Source of the DNA: Lineus longissimus
Lineage: Eukaryota > Nemertea > Pilidiophora > Heteronemertea > Lineidae
Reading direction: 5' to 3'
Assembly: GCF_910592395.1 (NCBI RefSeq)
Contig: NC_088316.1
Span: forward strand, 1,178,001 to 1,242,000
DNA length: 64,000 bases
In this document: positions 14,568 through 25,094 of the stretch, in pieces
Position numbering within the stretch: position 1 is the first letter of the stretch
Layout of the letters: each line of letters begins with the position of its first letter
Notes under the pieces: model-generated
Told to the model about the DNA's origin: nothing
The model's input: the letters and a program-made list of their open reading frames with translations, nothing else
Databases searched by the model: none
Program-made: the position numbers and the translations under genes

Positions 14568-14710
14568 CGTGCTGAAACTGGAAGTGCGGTGGCAGAGTTG
14601 AAGGGTATCCGACTTGTGATCAGTAGGCAATGGGTTCAAGGCCCAGCGAGTTCCTCACGGTACTTTCAACTGGTCCAGTGTAGCACAGTACGTGTGGTTT
14701 CTACAGAAGC
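14568..14710 (+). mobile_element. tRNA-derived SINE (degraded)
   Basis: GGTGGCAGAGTTGAAGG (A-box-like) and TGGGTTCAAGGCCC (B-box-like, about 14631-14644) are spaced like a tRNA promoter, followed by an unrelated body. No cloverleaf closes, so it is a SINE head rather than a tRNA gene. Confidence 0.45.
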
Positions 14711-15841
14711 TGGGGAACGAATGCTAAGTGCTTTTAGACCGTATAGTTGTAGAGTAATAAGTATTGAGAAGAGTTGCTGTCAGTAAGCATATTTTTAGCG
14801 GGATTCTGGAATTGACTGAAATGGACATTGGGGACTGGGATTTATCATATCTATAATGGGACACTGGGACAGGTCCCCCCCTCCCCTATTGCAATCTCCT
14901 TTCCTTTTAAACATTGCCAATGACAGCAATAAAGGTGAAAGCATCAACTCCGTCTCGTATCCATGTGAAAGATCGTCAAGCCATTTGTCCGGGACATTGA
15001 TCCTCTAACATCGGCTTAAAGCTAGATCAGTGGCAAGATTGAAACATTTGTTTCATCAATGTCAAGAACACTTGAATATATATTGGCTCATTAGGTGAGC
15101 TAATGAACAGCTTGCTCCCCTAACATGGGTATTAATCAGGTTGATTAGGAGTTGGGGACATTTAAACCAGGCTCGATCAACGATGGGATAGGGGTGATTG
15201 TGGCAAATCTGTTTGTTTATCTGAGGACAAGAGAAAGTCCTGTATACATCCTATATACCTGTATACCTGGATCATGATTACGACAGCCAAAAACTCTGAT
15301 ATTTACGCCTACTTAGGCTCTTAGCGCTGAGAGGCAGCTCGATATTCTTAAACTCAAATGTCCCTTTGTAACTGGGAGAACAAGAACCATGTCTAGACAC
15401 TCCCCTGGATACCTAGAAACAACAAAATGACTTCAAATACCCACAAACTGATAATTATGTTTACTCTTTAGGTCACACCAATTTGATACCACAGATAGTG
15501 GGCAAGGAGGCCATTTTTTTGTCAGAGCAAGGGAAAAAGAAGCTCACTGGACTCTAGAATACAGAACATATTGCGAACAACTCAATGTCAGTACACTTGA
15601 CTTTCGTTGACAACATCAAACTTCTATGTCATTAGTGAACCTCTGCAACCAAGACAAGAGTTTTCTAAATTCATTTTGTGGCAACAGGTGCAATTTTTAA
15701 TACTGGTCGATGGGAGTTATGAAATTTTTCTTTCCACACAGAGGAAGTAGAATGTTTTCACATGATATGATCGCCTGCCAAGCTGGAGGGACGGCCCAAA
15801 TGACCATGACAGCATATGACACATCATTGTTCTGCCCTCCA

Positions 15842-15981
15842 GGGACCGTATTCACAAAGCCCTCGCAACTTTACGCAGTGCGCAGTTTATTGTTAACTTG
15901 CGGTTGCCCTATTGTGTACTGTCTGTCAAACAAAAGGTTAGCGTCCTCGCAAAGTTACGAATGCTTCATGAATAAGCCCCC
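15842..15981. mobile_element. Short TIR element (MITE)
   Basis: The left end GGGACCGTATTCACAAAGC, continuing CCTCGCAACTTTACG, pairs with the right end, whose reverse complement is GGGGCTTATTCATGAAGC then ATTCGTAACTTTGCG. That is about 27 of 33 positions, around a 75-bp interior. No coding capacity. Confidence 0.5.
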
Positions 15982-16320
15982 AGCATGGCTGGTCGTGAAA
16001 ACACTCTGTTGGTTTGTAGCTGGGCCTGCAATCGAAAGTGATTGAATTGGTGCGGCCTTGCAGAGCTTTGACATTAGGACATACCTGCATAGACCATTCT
16101 TAAACCTCAAATGTACCTTTAAGTGCTTTGTCTAGTCCACACCTCTTTCTGAATACCCCATACAAGTATGACAACTGCTGACATGTATTGTAAACAACGC
16201 ACGAACTCTGATATTTACAGAGACCGCTTCTTTCTATAACATACAATACCAAAAAAGAATCAGAGAGCAATCCGTCTTAATCAAGAGAGAAGGTAATTTC
16301 TTAACGACATATCCCGAATG

Positions 16321-16340
16321 GGGGGGGGGGGGGGGGGGGG
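16321..16340. repeat. Poly-G tract of 20 bases
   Basis: The longest of several G or C homopolymers in the window. Others lie near 7003, 12041, 20051, 20601, 29090, 48781 and 49950. Lengths may be affected by sequencing error. Confidence 0.7.
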
Positions 16341-18843
16341 CTTAACAATATGTAAGATATACGGAAATATTCCCAGAAATTTAGTCAGCTGTGATATATC
16401 AAGTTAATGTTTCAAGGGTAAACTGCATTTTGAACGATTTTAAATGCTTCCTTCTTACTCTTTAATTAAACTTGAGAAAGAGAGAGATGTACCAGGTCCA
16501 CATCTAAATCAACCCTCAAGAGATAGTCATCATATATCTGAAGAGATTTGTGTGAGGAATCATCCCATTATAATTGACAACTCATTTTCAAAAGTTTTGA
16601 CATTAACCTTTACATGTAGCTAGAGCCGTCACATGAACAGAATGCTAAGACTGGTATGTCAGGACAACTTGAACTTACAATTGGATTCAAAACGTAAGTA
16701 ATGGACACAAAAACCTGTGAAATGCAACTGAAACATGATATACCACATGAATGTCTCCATCTGATTCTGACATTTGAATTGTTCAATCCACATAAAACAT
16801 GTAAAAGTAAACACTTTATCACGTTTATTAGTTTTTAAGTGAGAAATGTCAAAACCATTTGCTGATTGCCAATGGTGAAATGAAGCCAGTTCTTAAGCAC
16901 TGCACAAACAAGTGATCTAAATCACTGCGACCTGTGATTTTTTAATCGCTGCTTTGTGTGACAAACAGATCTGTCCTCTGTGGGTACATCGGTAATTGCT
17001 GGGCTTGATAAAGATTGCAGGTCACAGCACTCACTGATTCTTGTCAAAGGGACCGCTGCACTGACAAATGCCAATGGTGACATTTCCATCATTTGATTGT
17101 GATTACAGGTTGCACTAATTTGAATCATTTGTTTGCGGGTGTTAAAAATTTGTCCTATGAAAACAGAGTCAAATTCTTTATATTTCAAAGTTAATCGAAC
17201 AAAACTGACTGAAAAGTTAAAAATTTACGTTTGGGTTTAATGGTACGTTTACCAATAAATTGAATGAAATTAGATGCAAATATCATGACATTTTATTTCA
17301 GATTTTTTTTATTTTTAAAAGTTATTTGCCATGGTTTATTTTAGTTGAAATGAAAATTCGGGCACACAGAAACCAGCCTGATTAGATTAGTATTAACCTC
17401 TCTACTTTCCATTATAAATTAATTATTCAGACTGCACACCAAATGATCAATAATTTGTTGATCAACAAAACAAGCTAACTAAAACAAAGGTCATCTTCAT
17501 TCCATTAGATAATGAAAAGGCCCCAAGGTACCAATCACTTTCTAAGGCTCAATATGAATATGATCCATCTGCATGAACACTGTTCAAATAATAGGATGAA
17601 AGTCTGAATGGCAGCGCAGAATTGAAGTGTTTAGTCCAAGCATACCTAGAACGGTGCTGTGCCCTGTTGACACCCTTTAAAATTTTTCCCCTTATACTAA
17701 ATGAATGAGACCTACAGAGCCCACTGGAGATTTGATGGCAAGTTACTCCCTAGCACGATTCAGGTTATTCGAAGCCACAAAATTGACACACAATCTAGTA
17801 TACCACAGAATCTCGGATCAGTGCTACATGTAGATCTGTGAAATGGCAACCACCGAGGTGGACAAGGTGTTTTGAAAGGAAATATCCTAGAATGTAAATT
17901 TTAACTATTATCTCCGCAGAGAAACAAAAGATTGCGACTAATAATAAATATGATATCAACCAAAATTCAGATTACACAAAGCCTTCCGTCTTTTACAAAG
18001 ATATCACAAAAATCATTGTTGCTCTTTTCTTAATCTTAATGATAAATGTCATCAAGACCTGGAGGCATTATTCATGTAAAGCTATGAGAAAAATCTCATT
18101 TAAAGTCATCGCTAAGAAGAAAAAAAGAAAGTCAGCTCCTTGGTTTCTGCAGCATCAAAAAGGAAGCTTGATCAAACACGCCAACTGCTTGAAAAAGTCA
18201 GCTGTCAGTGAGTGGTGGAATGATGGGTGACATGCAGTGTTCTCACTCTCAGCAAAGTGACTTGACAATTTCTGTTACTACAGTACACTCTCCATGTATC
18301 AGGTTGCGACCGTAGTTTTCTCATTTCTGGAAGCAGCAATATTTCAAACATCAGATATCCTTCAACTGAGTATGAATTTAGTGGATTACAGTTCTAATTT
18401 AGATGCATTCACCAGACATGCCAAAAACAAAAGCACATGACAGAATCCTGTAAGTGTAAGTGTAACTTGATCATTTGATTATGACAACAAGAAAATACAT
18501 CTCGACCACCCTATCAGTATCACTAACAGATCTAACATTGTATGCAAAGAATAGATGCTCTGTTTCTATGATCTAGGATAGTTCATCCTGCTCCATCCCT
18601 CGTGCACGTTATATTAAAGCTCGGTCGCTAGTGTTGAGTGTTGGCCTGAGTTCCAGACGCGGAAGAAGAATAAAACAGAATATCCCAGGGGACTAAGACT
18701 GCTGACAGGGCTGTACTAGCAAGCGGTCATCACTAACAGCGTCCACCAGGTTTAAAGTCAGGTATAAAGTCATCAAATAAAATTAAGTAGCCATAAACGT
18801 AATACACCATAAAACACATTTCCTGAAAATTTCATGACATATA
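16341..18843. other. Intergenic AT-rich stretch, nothing identified
   Basis: No exon-like frame or repeat array stands out. A GGAAGAAGAATAAA tail near 18660 hints at another SINE fragment. Confidence 0.4.
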
Positions 18844-19284
18844 AGTCGTACTTCCACCTACATGACCTATCAAATCCCTGTGTCTTTTGCGCTTACACCT
18901 ATGAATTGCCGTGTTTAAATAGACCCGTGTGTCAAATCCCCGTGTCTATTAGCCCCATCGCGCTCGATGGGGCTAATCGGGGGCTAATTTAGACCCGTGT
19001 TCAACACGGGTTTTTTGATAGGTGGAATCTGAATAGACACGGCAATTGCAAGTTCTAAGATCCGGCGACAGATGGCGTGGTGTTGTTGCCTCGGTATTGC
19101 GCCCCCTCCAACGGGGAAAAAACACAGGAGAGCTCCCTACCTACCGCGCACCTGTCGCCGGGGCTGTTTACCATTATCTAACAAACTGATAGGTGAAAAC
19201 TTGTGCGCCGCGGGTTTTTTGACACACGGCGAAGACACGGGTCTTGAAAAAACACGGGGTTTTGTGATAGGTGGAACTACGACT
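18844..19284. mobile_element. Non-autonomous TIR element (MITE, Tc1/mariner-like by TA/ATA target)
   Basis: Ends are AGTCGTACTTCCACCTA and TAGGTGGAACTACGACT (16 of 17 match when inverted), flanked on both sides by ATA. Internal structure: a hairpin TAGCCCCATCG-CGCT-CGATGGGGCTA at 18950-18975, a second hairpin ACCCGTGTTCAACACGGGT at 18993-19011 followed by T6, and an internal copy of the TTTGATAGGTGGAA end at 19015. The ORF across it is not credible as a gene. Confidence 0.65.
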
Positions 19285-19718
19285 ATAGGTTTAAGATATG
19301 GGAGATGTTGTCTGAAATCACAAGGCTCCTGTATTACTGGTCTGAATACTGGGAAGCCCCATCATACCCTCCAAGTCAAATCGAACATGGCCGTTGACTG
19401 GGTGGTAGACGGACGCTGGTGGTGCATTTTAGACAACTTGCTAATCTGGCACACAAATACATACATACATACATACATACACATACAGTATGACCAGTAT
19501 AAGAAAATAACAACCCAAATACTGAAATAGTAAATACACAGCGCAACCGCAAGTCAAAAAGATGGATCGAGTAGGCTAGCAGTAGCAGACGTTTTTCTCG
19601 CCGGTGACCCGGAAAAGCCCAACAACACCTTTTCTGTAGTAATCCGTCTCGAAAATAAGTCCAAGAAACATAAGAATTTCAGATAAACATGTTGTTAAAA
19701 ATGGTATATCATACTTAC

Positions 19719-19923
19719 AGCGATACACCTGGAATGCATGGAATAGGTAAAAGCACTAACTTTCCTGCATCTCCAGAAATCGCTTGTTGGCTGATCATTA
19801 TTTGGTCCCCCAATTCTGTGGTACGGCCGTGTTTTGTGATGAAATCTATTAATAGATGGGGATCACCACGGCGAACATCAGCTGCACACAGCGCATGTAT
19901 GGGTGGTGTAAAGTGAAAGATAG
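19719..19923 (-). CDS. Candidate exon E of an unrecognised gene
   Basis: Minus strand, ending in a near-consensus donor CT|GTAAGTAT at 19719. The frame reads FTPPIHALCAADVRRGDPHL, LIDFITKHGRTTELGDQIMI and SQQAISGDAGKLVLLPIPC. The composition is clearly coding-like, and the ALCAADVRRGDPHLL part is faintly ankyrin-like. The 5' boundary is unclear: CAG at about 19897 or TTTGAG at about 19924. A possible terminal exon lies near 19430-19370, entered in the right phase and reading LASCLKCTTSVRLPPSQRPC before a stop. The product is not recognised. Confidence 0.4.
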
Positions 19924-20254
19924 TCCCTCAAATCATATAGTCCTTCATAAGTGTCTTTGTTTTTTCTAGACCTAACTCTGGTCCCCGAAAATACTGTTAG
20001 GCTGCTTGTAGGGGGATTTCTGCTCAGGCATCATGCTGGAGCATTTTAACCCCCCCCCCCATCAATATGACAATAAGTCATAAGCATTGCCCCGTGGCGC
20101 AGGCAGGTTCAATGGGCTATACCCTGAATAGATTGAATTGCAATGAAAATCTAATGCAATATAAAAAAAACCAACCATTTTATTTGTCCACAGACTCGGA
20201 CCTAGCTGTGGCGTGCTGTATGCGTGCATATAAAAGTGTATCAGTTGGTTCGAA

Positions 20255-20287
20255 CATGGAGGTATTATTAAGAATAATACCTCCATG
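20255..20287. mobile_element. 33-bp hairpin insert, copy 1
   Basis: CATGGAGGTATTATT, a 3-base AAG spacer, then AATAATACCTCCATG. It is flanked by GTTCGAA on the left and GTTCGAT on the right, a near-direct repeat. The same 15-bp arms occur at 24031. Confidence 0.6.
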
Positions 20288-20303
20288 GTTCGATAGAGAT
20301 GAT

Positions 20304-20440
20304 GAGGCAATGGGTGATATGAATAAAGACTAGCAAATGCTTTTATCTAAAACTCCATGTACATTTACTCCAGGCCTTTCTGTACAAAATTGAAGTAAAA
20401 TCATTTGCTAGTCTTTTATTCATATCACCCAATGCCTCGT
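20304..20440. repeat. Inverted repeat with 36-bp arms
   Basis: The left arm 20304-20339 (GAGGCAATGGGTGATATGAA, continuing TAAAGACTAGCAAATG) pairs with 20402-20438, with one mismatch and one 1-base insertion. The loop is 62 bp. It lies just right of hairpin insert copy 1 and may be a foldback element. Confidence 0.6.
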
Positions 20441-20816
20441 TCCTTCGTCAGCAATGCCCCTTTTTATACGGAGAAGGAGTACCCAGATACTGAGATAGGC
20501 CTTCACATGTCGGCCTCCAAATGGCTCGAACCAATTGCACTATCACTACTATAACTTTAAAATGCGTGCTCCTCCTACATGTAGCCAGGTCTCGGGCAAG
20601 GCACCCCCCCCCCCCCCACTCCCCTTATTTAGGGGGTACATAGGCTTGTTCCCAAGTTTTAAAATCACCCCCTAATGGAAGGAAACAGCATTTTTTTGTA
20701 CCCCTATTTGCGGGCTTTTGTGAGGAAATTGACCCCCTATTTGAAGGAAGGATTTGATCTTACCCCCCTAATTGAAGGGAGTCTTGGATCCCTACCCCGA
20801 GGATTGTGTTTGATAC

Positions 20817-20984
20817 CTTGGTGATAGCAGGCTGTGTTTCCTCTTCATCATCATCAAGGGCTTCCTGAGCAACATGTCTAATTTGGGTCTGCTCTTCTGG
20901 AGCAGCAAAGTTCACATCCCCATCAGGATCTTCATGGAAATGCATAACGTGTTCCTGAACATCATCTCCTTGCTGCTGAGGATC
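20817..20984 (-). CDS. Candidate exon D of an unrecognised gene (acidic segment)
   Basis: Minus strand: acceptor CTGGGTCTTCTAAG before 20984 and donor AAG|GTATCA at 20817, exactly 56 codons and phase 0 at both ends. It encodes an acidic, Gln-rich peptide (DPQQQGDDVQEHVMHFHEDP ... EALDDDEEETQPAITK). The flanks carry degenerate copies of an ACCCCCTAWTTGAAGG motif. It could be an exon of the same gene as the segments at 22-23.5 kb, or a captured or decayed exon. Confidence 0.35.
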
Positions 20985-21089
20985 CTTAGAAGACCCAGGG
21001 AAGGAAAACATGAGAAAATATACCCCTATTTTCAGTTTTTGAAGGGAAAATAGCAGTAATAACACCCCTATTTTATTGATTTTTCGGGG

Positions 21090-21570
21090 ATTTGTCCGTC
21101 CTTGTGAGATGATTACCACGGTACAACCAAATCAGTTGTCTTGTACAGCTAAATGACCATTTGAAGTTGTGTCAATGACTTCCCAACCTGACCAGATAAC
21201 CAGCTGGCAGATGTTGGTTGTTCCATTTTCCGTCCTTGTGAGATGATTACCACGGTACAACCAAATCAGTTGTCTTGTATCACAGTTTAATGTTGTCTTG
21301 TACAGCTAAAGGACCCTTTGAAGGTTGTGTCAATGTCTTCCCAACCTGACCAGATATCCAGCTGGAAGAGGTTGGTTGTTACGTAGGCTGTCCTGTCGTC
21401 TCCAAAGTTCATTAGCGGTAACCTTAGTGTAATTTTTAGGTTGTGTCAAGGTCTTCCCAACCTGACCAGATAACCAGCTGGCAGAGGGTAGTTGTTTCGC
21501 GTCAGAGTTTTTATGTTGTGTGAAGGCCTTCACAATCTGAATAGATAAGCAGCTGGTGGAGGTTGATTGT
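21090..21570. repeat. Degenerate tandem array with ACCAGATAACCAGCTGG core
   Basis: Four to five copies of CCCAACCTGACCAGATAACC then AGCTGGCAGAGGTTGGTTGT, interleaved with a second block (CGTCCTTGTGAGATGATTAC...) duplicated exactly at 21097 and 21232. The core resembles the 119-bp array at 27.2-27.9 kb. Confidence 0.65.
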
Positions 21571-21814
21571 TTCCACATCCCACAGACCATGCAGCCAGAA
21601 AGATATTGGGATTTCACCAATCGCAATTGCCGTTGCCTGTACCATGACAGAAGACGGACAATAGTGCGATGGGCTTCATGATTTTGCTTGGGTTGGGGAG
21701 TTTCTGGGCTGATATGGGCAGACATACATTGGGTCAGGTCAAGTATTGGGGTTGAGAAAGTGTTAGGTGTTGGTGTAGGGGGCCTACCCTAAGGATAAAA
21801 TAATGTGTCTCAAT

Positions 21815-22005
21815 TTCACCATGGCAATCTGACAGCACTTCACCATAGTGAATTGGGACGGTGAAATATTTTACCATGGTGAGCATGGTAAATTCTACAT
21901 TCATGGTGAGCATGGTCAACTTTGAATTCACCATGGTGAACGCTGCATTCACCATGGTGAGCATGGTCAACTCCGATTTTACCATGGTGAATCTGAGATT
22001 TTTTT
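21815..22005. repeat. Cluster of ACCATGGTGA palindromic motifs
   Basis: CACCATGGTGAA or TACCATGGTGAG and related near-palindromes recur about seven times, alternating with CATGGTCAACT. The spacing is irregular (roughly 20-35 bp). Confidence 0.65.
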
Positions 22006-22467
22006 CTTAAGGGTCATCTCCATCCAAACCAATTCACCGACTTAACGTTGCCCTCTTTTGAGGCAACAAAATAATGAAAACAGATGCAAAGACAGGAGAC
22101 TAAAGACGGAATACAATGTACAGAACACAGCCTTGTTATTCATGAAACATAGACTCTTGTCGACAACAAACAGTCAACAGAATTTTGGCAGGATTTTTCA
22201 AAATAACAATGATGTGAAGTGAAAAAATACAATAAAATATAGCAATAAAAGTAAGTCACTCTATTGCAAATTACTTCCCACTAACAAGTTGAGGTGTGCC
22301 CACAAGTTGCTCGACAATCAAAATGGATTGATACGACGAACACCAGAGTTCAAAGGCGAGAAAGGATTCACTTTTTGCCCACATCAACGCATCAGTCATT
22401 GAAATCGCTGTTGATCGAGGAGCGACACGTGGCCATCAGAGTGACTAGGGAGATGAGAGCTGGCGAT

Positions 22468-22576
22468 TCAGTCCATGCCTGTTCGAACAGGCCACCATTC
22501 CTCTCCTACACTGCTTTGGAGTCTTTGGTAAACTTGGATGAGATCATCAGTGGGTGGCGACTTCTTCCTAGATTTT
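22468..22576 (-). CDS. Candidate exon C of an unrecognised gene
   Basis: Minus strand, after the acceptor TTTTCTGTCTTCAG. It reads KSRKKSPPTDDLIQVYQRLQ and then SSVGEEWWPVRTGMD before a stop at 22468, with an alternative donor AGT|GTAGGA within it. The phase fits candidate exon B only if a weaker AAG acceptor is used. The product is not recognised. Confidence 0.3.
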
Positions 22577-22697
22577 CTGAAGACAGAAAATAGAATTCAA
22601 TTCAATACAGTACATGATTGTGGCAGAGCAAGGGACAAGGATGTGACGTGACAAGATCGAAGAGCAAGACCAGCGTGAATCTACACGACACACTATG

Positions 22698-22860
22698 GAC
22701 TAGTGGCTCAGATTCTCAACTAGAGGTCAAGAGGTCCCTGGTTCGAATCCTACAGTCGGTGAGAGACTCAGGCAGGTCTCTTAGACACTTGCCTCACTAC
22801 CCAGATGTATAAATGGGTTCTGGCGCTGGGCATATGGACAAATGGGACAGCATTTTTTCC
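22698..22860 (+). mobile_element. tRNA-derived SINE
   Basis: An A-box-like TAGTGGCTCAGATTC (22701) and a perfect B box GGTTCGAATCC (22740-22750) lie about 39 bp apart. A non-tRNA body follows with CACTACCCAGATGTATAAAT. No acceptor-stem pairing closes it as a functional tRNA. It ends in an A/T-rich tract. Confidence 0.6.
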
Positions 22861-22879
22861 TTCTTTTTTTGTTACTAAC

Positions 22880-22967
22880 AGGATTGTGTGCAGCCCAGGC
22901 TTCAATCTCTTCATCTATCTGGGCCCTCGACGATGGCACCTTTGGTCCTTCCTTTTCCAACAAGTGT
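22880..22967 (-). CDS. Candidate exon B of an unrecognised gene
   Basis: Minus strand. A branch-point-like CTAAC, a pyrimidine tract and CAG precede 22967, and CCT|GTTAGT ends the exon at 22880. The only open frame reads HLLEKEGPKVPSSRAQIDEE and then IEAWAAHNP, a charged, helix-prone segment. Its entry phase (2) does not match the phase-0 end of candidate exon A, so either an intervening exon is missed or the two do not belong together. Confidence 0.35.
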
Positions 22968-23164
22968 CTGAAACAGTGAAAACAAAAACAGTGGAAATCA
23001 TTGACGGCGTTGTAGGTTAGACACTGCTGCTCAAATGATTTGAAATATTCTCCTCACAACCCAAAGAAGAAAACCTAGGTGGCTTTTTCGTTATGCATTT
23101 CTTTGCAGTGAATTAACGAGTAAACATCGTCTCTCAAACACTTGGGAAACGGATCTGAGAGCAT

Positions 23165-23335
23165 CTCAGTTTCAAAATTTTCCTGCTGGAGACCCCCAGA
23201 CCTCCCTTCGTGGGTGAGCGCCTACTGCGCTTTCATGTGATTGTGAGGGCGAGCCCTCACCATATTCAGGCTTCGCCCTCAACGGGGCCCCCTCTATCCA
23301 GCTGTGCTGGATCCACTCCCTTATTTGATGGTGAC
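23165..23335. repeat. Dispersed-repeat-like GC-rich segment
   Basis: Contains CCCACGAAGGGAGGTCTGGG (read on minus) and AGGGCGAGCCCTCAC, a TE-terminus-like stretch unlike its AT-rich surroundings. It extends the frame of candidate exon A beyond its donor. The family assignment is inference. Confidence 0.35.
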
Positions 23336-23339
23336 CTAC

Positions 23340-23539
23340 CATGTGGTCCAGCCACCAGTCAGACAAGGATCCCCTTTTGAGATTTGTTGCTACTTCTGGC
23401 TGTACCGAGGCTACTTTTTGCTGGGTCACTGGATGTACCAAGTCATGCCCGCTGAAACGACGAGTGATCATATCAACATTGTTGTGGCGATACTCTACAC
23501 CATCCCTTCGCAATTCCCACAGCCCGTGATCACTGTTCA
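23340..23539 (-). CDS. Candidate exon A of an unrecognised gene
   Basis: I do not recognise this product. Minus strand: acceptor TTTCTCAAATCTTTTAG before 23539 and donor ATG|GTAGGT at 23340. The segment encodes 66 residues with coding-like composition (NSDHGLWELRRDGVEYRH, ITRRFSGHDLVHPVTQQK, SLSDWWLDHM). The same frame stays open without an ATG from about 23615 to 23172, and the upstream stretch (YDANGIVTTCFSNLL) also looks protein-like. The exon could therefore start further upstream, or the segment could be a decayed coding copy. Downstream the frame runs into a dispersed repeat. Confidence 0.35.
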
Positions 23540-24030
23540 CTAAAAGATTTGAGAAACAAGTCGTCACAATTCCGTTGGCGTCATATGCAATTTGAATTGC
23601 AGCAGACGTCGCGGTTTAACATAAGTTGTGTACCGGTGCTACCGAATACGCTGCATGACACAAGGGCCTTAACATCACAGTAGAAAAGAATCATATTGAA
23701 TTTGGCTAAATCACAGGGCTCTGCAGCCAGGCCTCTGAATCTGATATCATGATGGGGGGTGGGCGAGGGGGTTGGTCCAGCAGCGGCTGGCAGCGGACAT
23801 TTGTCTTGACTCTTGCTTAGCGCTGCTACAGCTTAAAGTGCTGTGGTACAGTCTAGAAGCAGTGTCATCATTGGCGAAATGGACCAAAGTTTGTGAGGGG
23901 CTGAGTTTCGTCCAAAAATAGATCTGTTTACACACTACGGCAATGGCGTATTGCAGGTACACGTACGGGTCATTGATTGTCGGACGTCAGTTCGCCAAGA
24001 AAACCAAAGGAATCGAAGGATTCATTGAAC

Positions 24031-24060
24031 CATGGAGGTATTATTAATAATACCTCCATG
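24031..24060. mobile_element. 30-bp perfect palindrome insert, copy 2
   Basis: A perfect palindrome of CATGGAGGTATTATT joined to its complement with no spacer. Both sides are flanked by the exact 7-bp direct repeat ATTGAAC, as expected for target-site duplication. Confidence 0.65.
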
Positions 24061-24716
24061 ATTGAACTCATCAACACATCATTAGTTTTCAGTGAAGTGC
24101 AACTGTATTCCTAGGTAAATCACTTTGGTATATAGAGAGTAAGATTACAATTAACTCACGTTAAAGTTTGAGTAATTCCGGGGAGGTAGCGTTGTCAGTA
24201 CGTTGGTTTAGGGGCGCAATAACCTAGCTTATAGCGAGCAATTAGTACACTAAGATTTCAGTGATTAACATAATAGTTGCAAGTATTTGGCATTTTAGAC
24301 TCATAATTCGTGCTATAATAACTACGTTGTAAACATAATGCTCAAAATTGATTCATGAAAAAGTTGTTAGGGCAATATCAAGCAAGCAGTAATGGAAAAA
24401 AGTGTAATTCCATTAACTGAATATTGTTTTTAGACACTATAACATTTTAGGCCTACTTTTCCGTAAACCACGAGAACAATGTATGTGAAAAAAACAACAC
24501 ATATAAGTGAGGCGCCGAGTAAACATTAATTGTAAGGTAAAGAAAAGCTCGGTCTCTAAAGTCTGGAGGTCCGGAGTCCGTAACTGTGACGGTCACGAGA
24601 GTGGCTTGTTCTTACGGATAGATCGAGAGGGCGGTTTGGGGTTCCGCCGACGGTGCTCGCATGCATTAGTCGTATCCCCGAAACCTTTACAACGAACAAC
24701 AAAGCTGGTGGCATCC

Positions 24717-25008
24717 ATGACGGTATAGGAATTGACGGTGAAGTAACAAAAAAACTCGTGGCATATCGGATGCGCATCCGAAGACGGTTAGGGAATTGAT
24801 GGTGAAGGATCTCGTGGCATATCGGATGCGCATCCGATGACGGTAAGGGAATTGACGGTGAAGGATCTCGTGGCATATCGGATCCGAAGACGGTAAGGGA
24901 ATTGACGGTGAAGGATCTCGTGGCATATCGGATGCGCATCCGAAGACGGTAAGGGAATTGACGGTAAAGAATCTCGTGGCATATCGGATGCGCATCCGAT
25001 GACGGTTT
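24717..25008. repeat. 56-bp tandem repeat, about 5 copies, each with a 14-bp palindrome
   Basis: The unit contains GGGAATTGACGGTGAAGGAT, CTCGTGGCATAT and CGGATGCGCATCCG. One copy has lost 6 bp from the palindrome centre (CGGATCCG). Open in several frames but with no gene-like features. An AT-dinucleotide tract follows (25010-25036). Confidence 0.85.
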
Positions 25009-25094
25009 TATATACATATATATATATTATATAAATTTTAGTTTTACACTATTATGTAAGTGCAAGCTCTAGTGAGCTCACACAACTGTTTGAC

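Noticed and set aside
19072-19530. 152-codon plus-strand ORF
   Set aside because: Most of it lies inside the TIR element and it continues into a microsatellite.
22698-22775. Functional tRNA gene (perfect B box)
   Set aside because: No acceptor stem or anticodon loop forms; the SINE body follows directly.
24556-25017. ORFs of up to 153 codons on the minus strand
   Set aside because: Multiple frames are open only because the 56-bp repeat lacks stops; no gene context.
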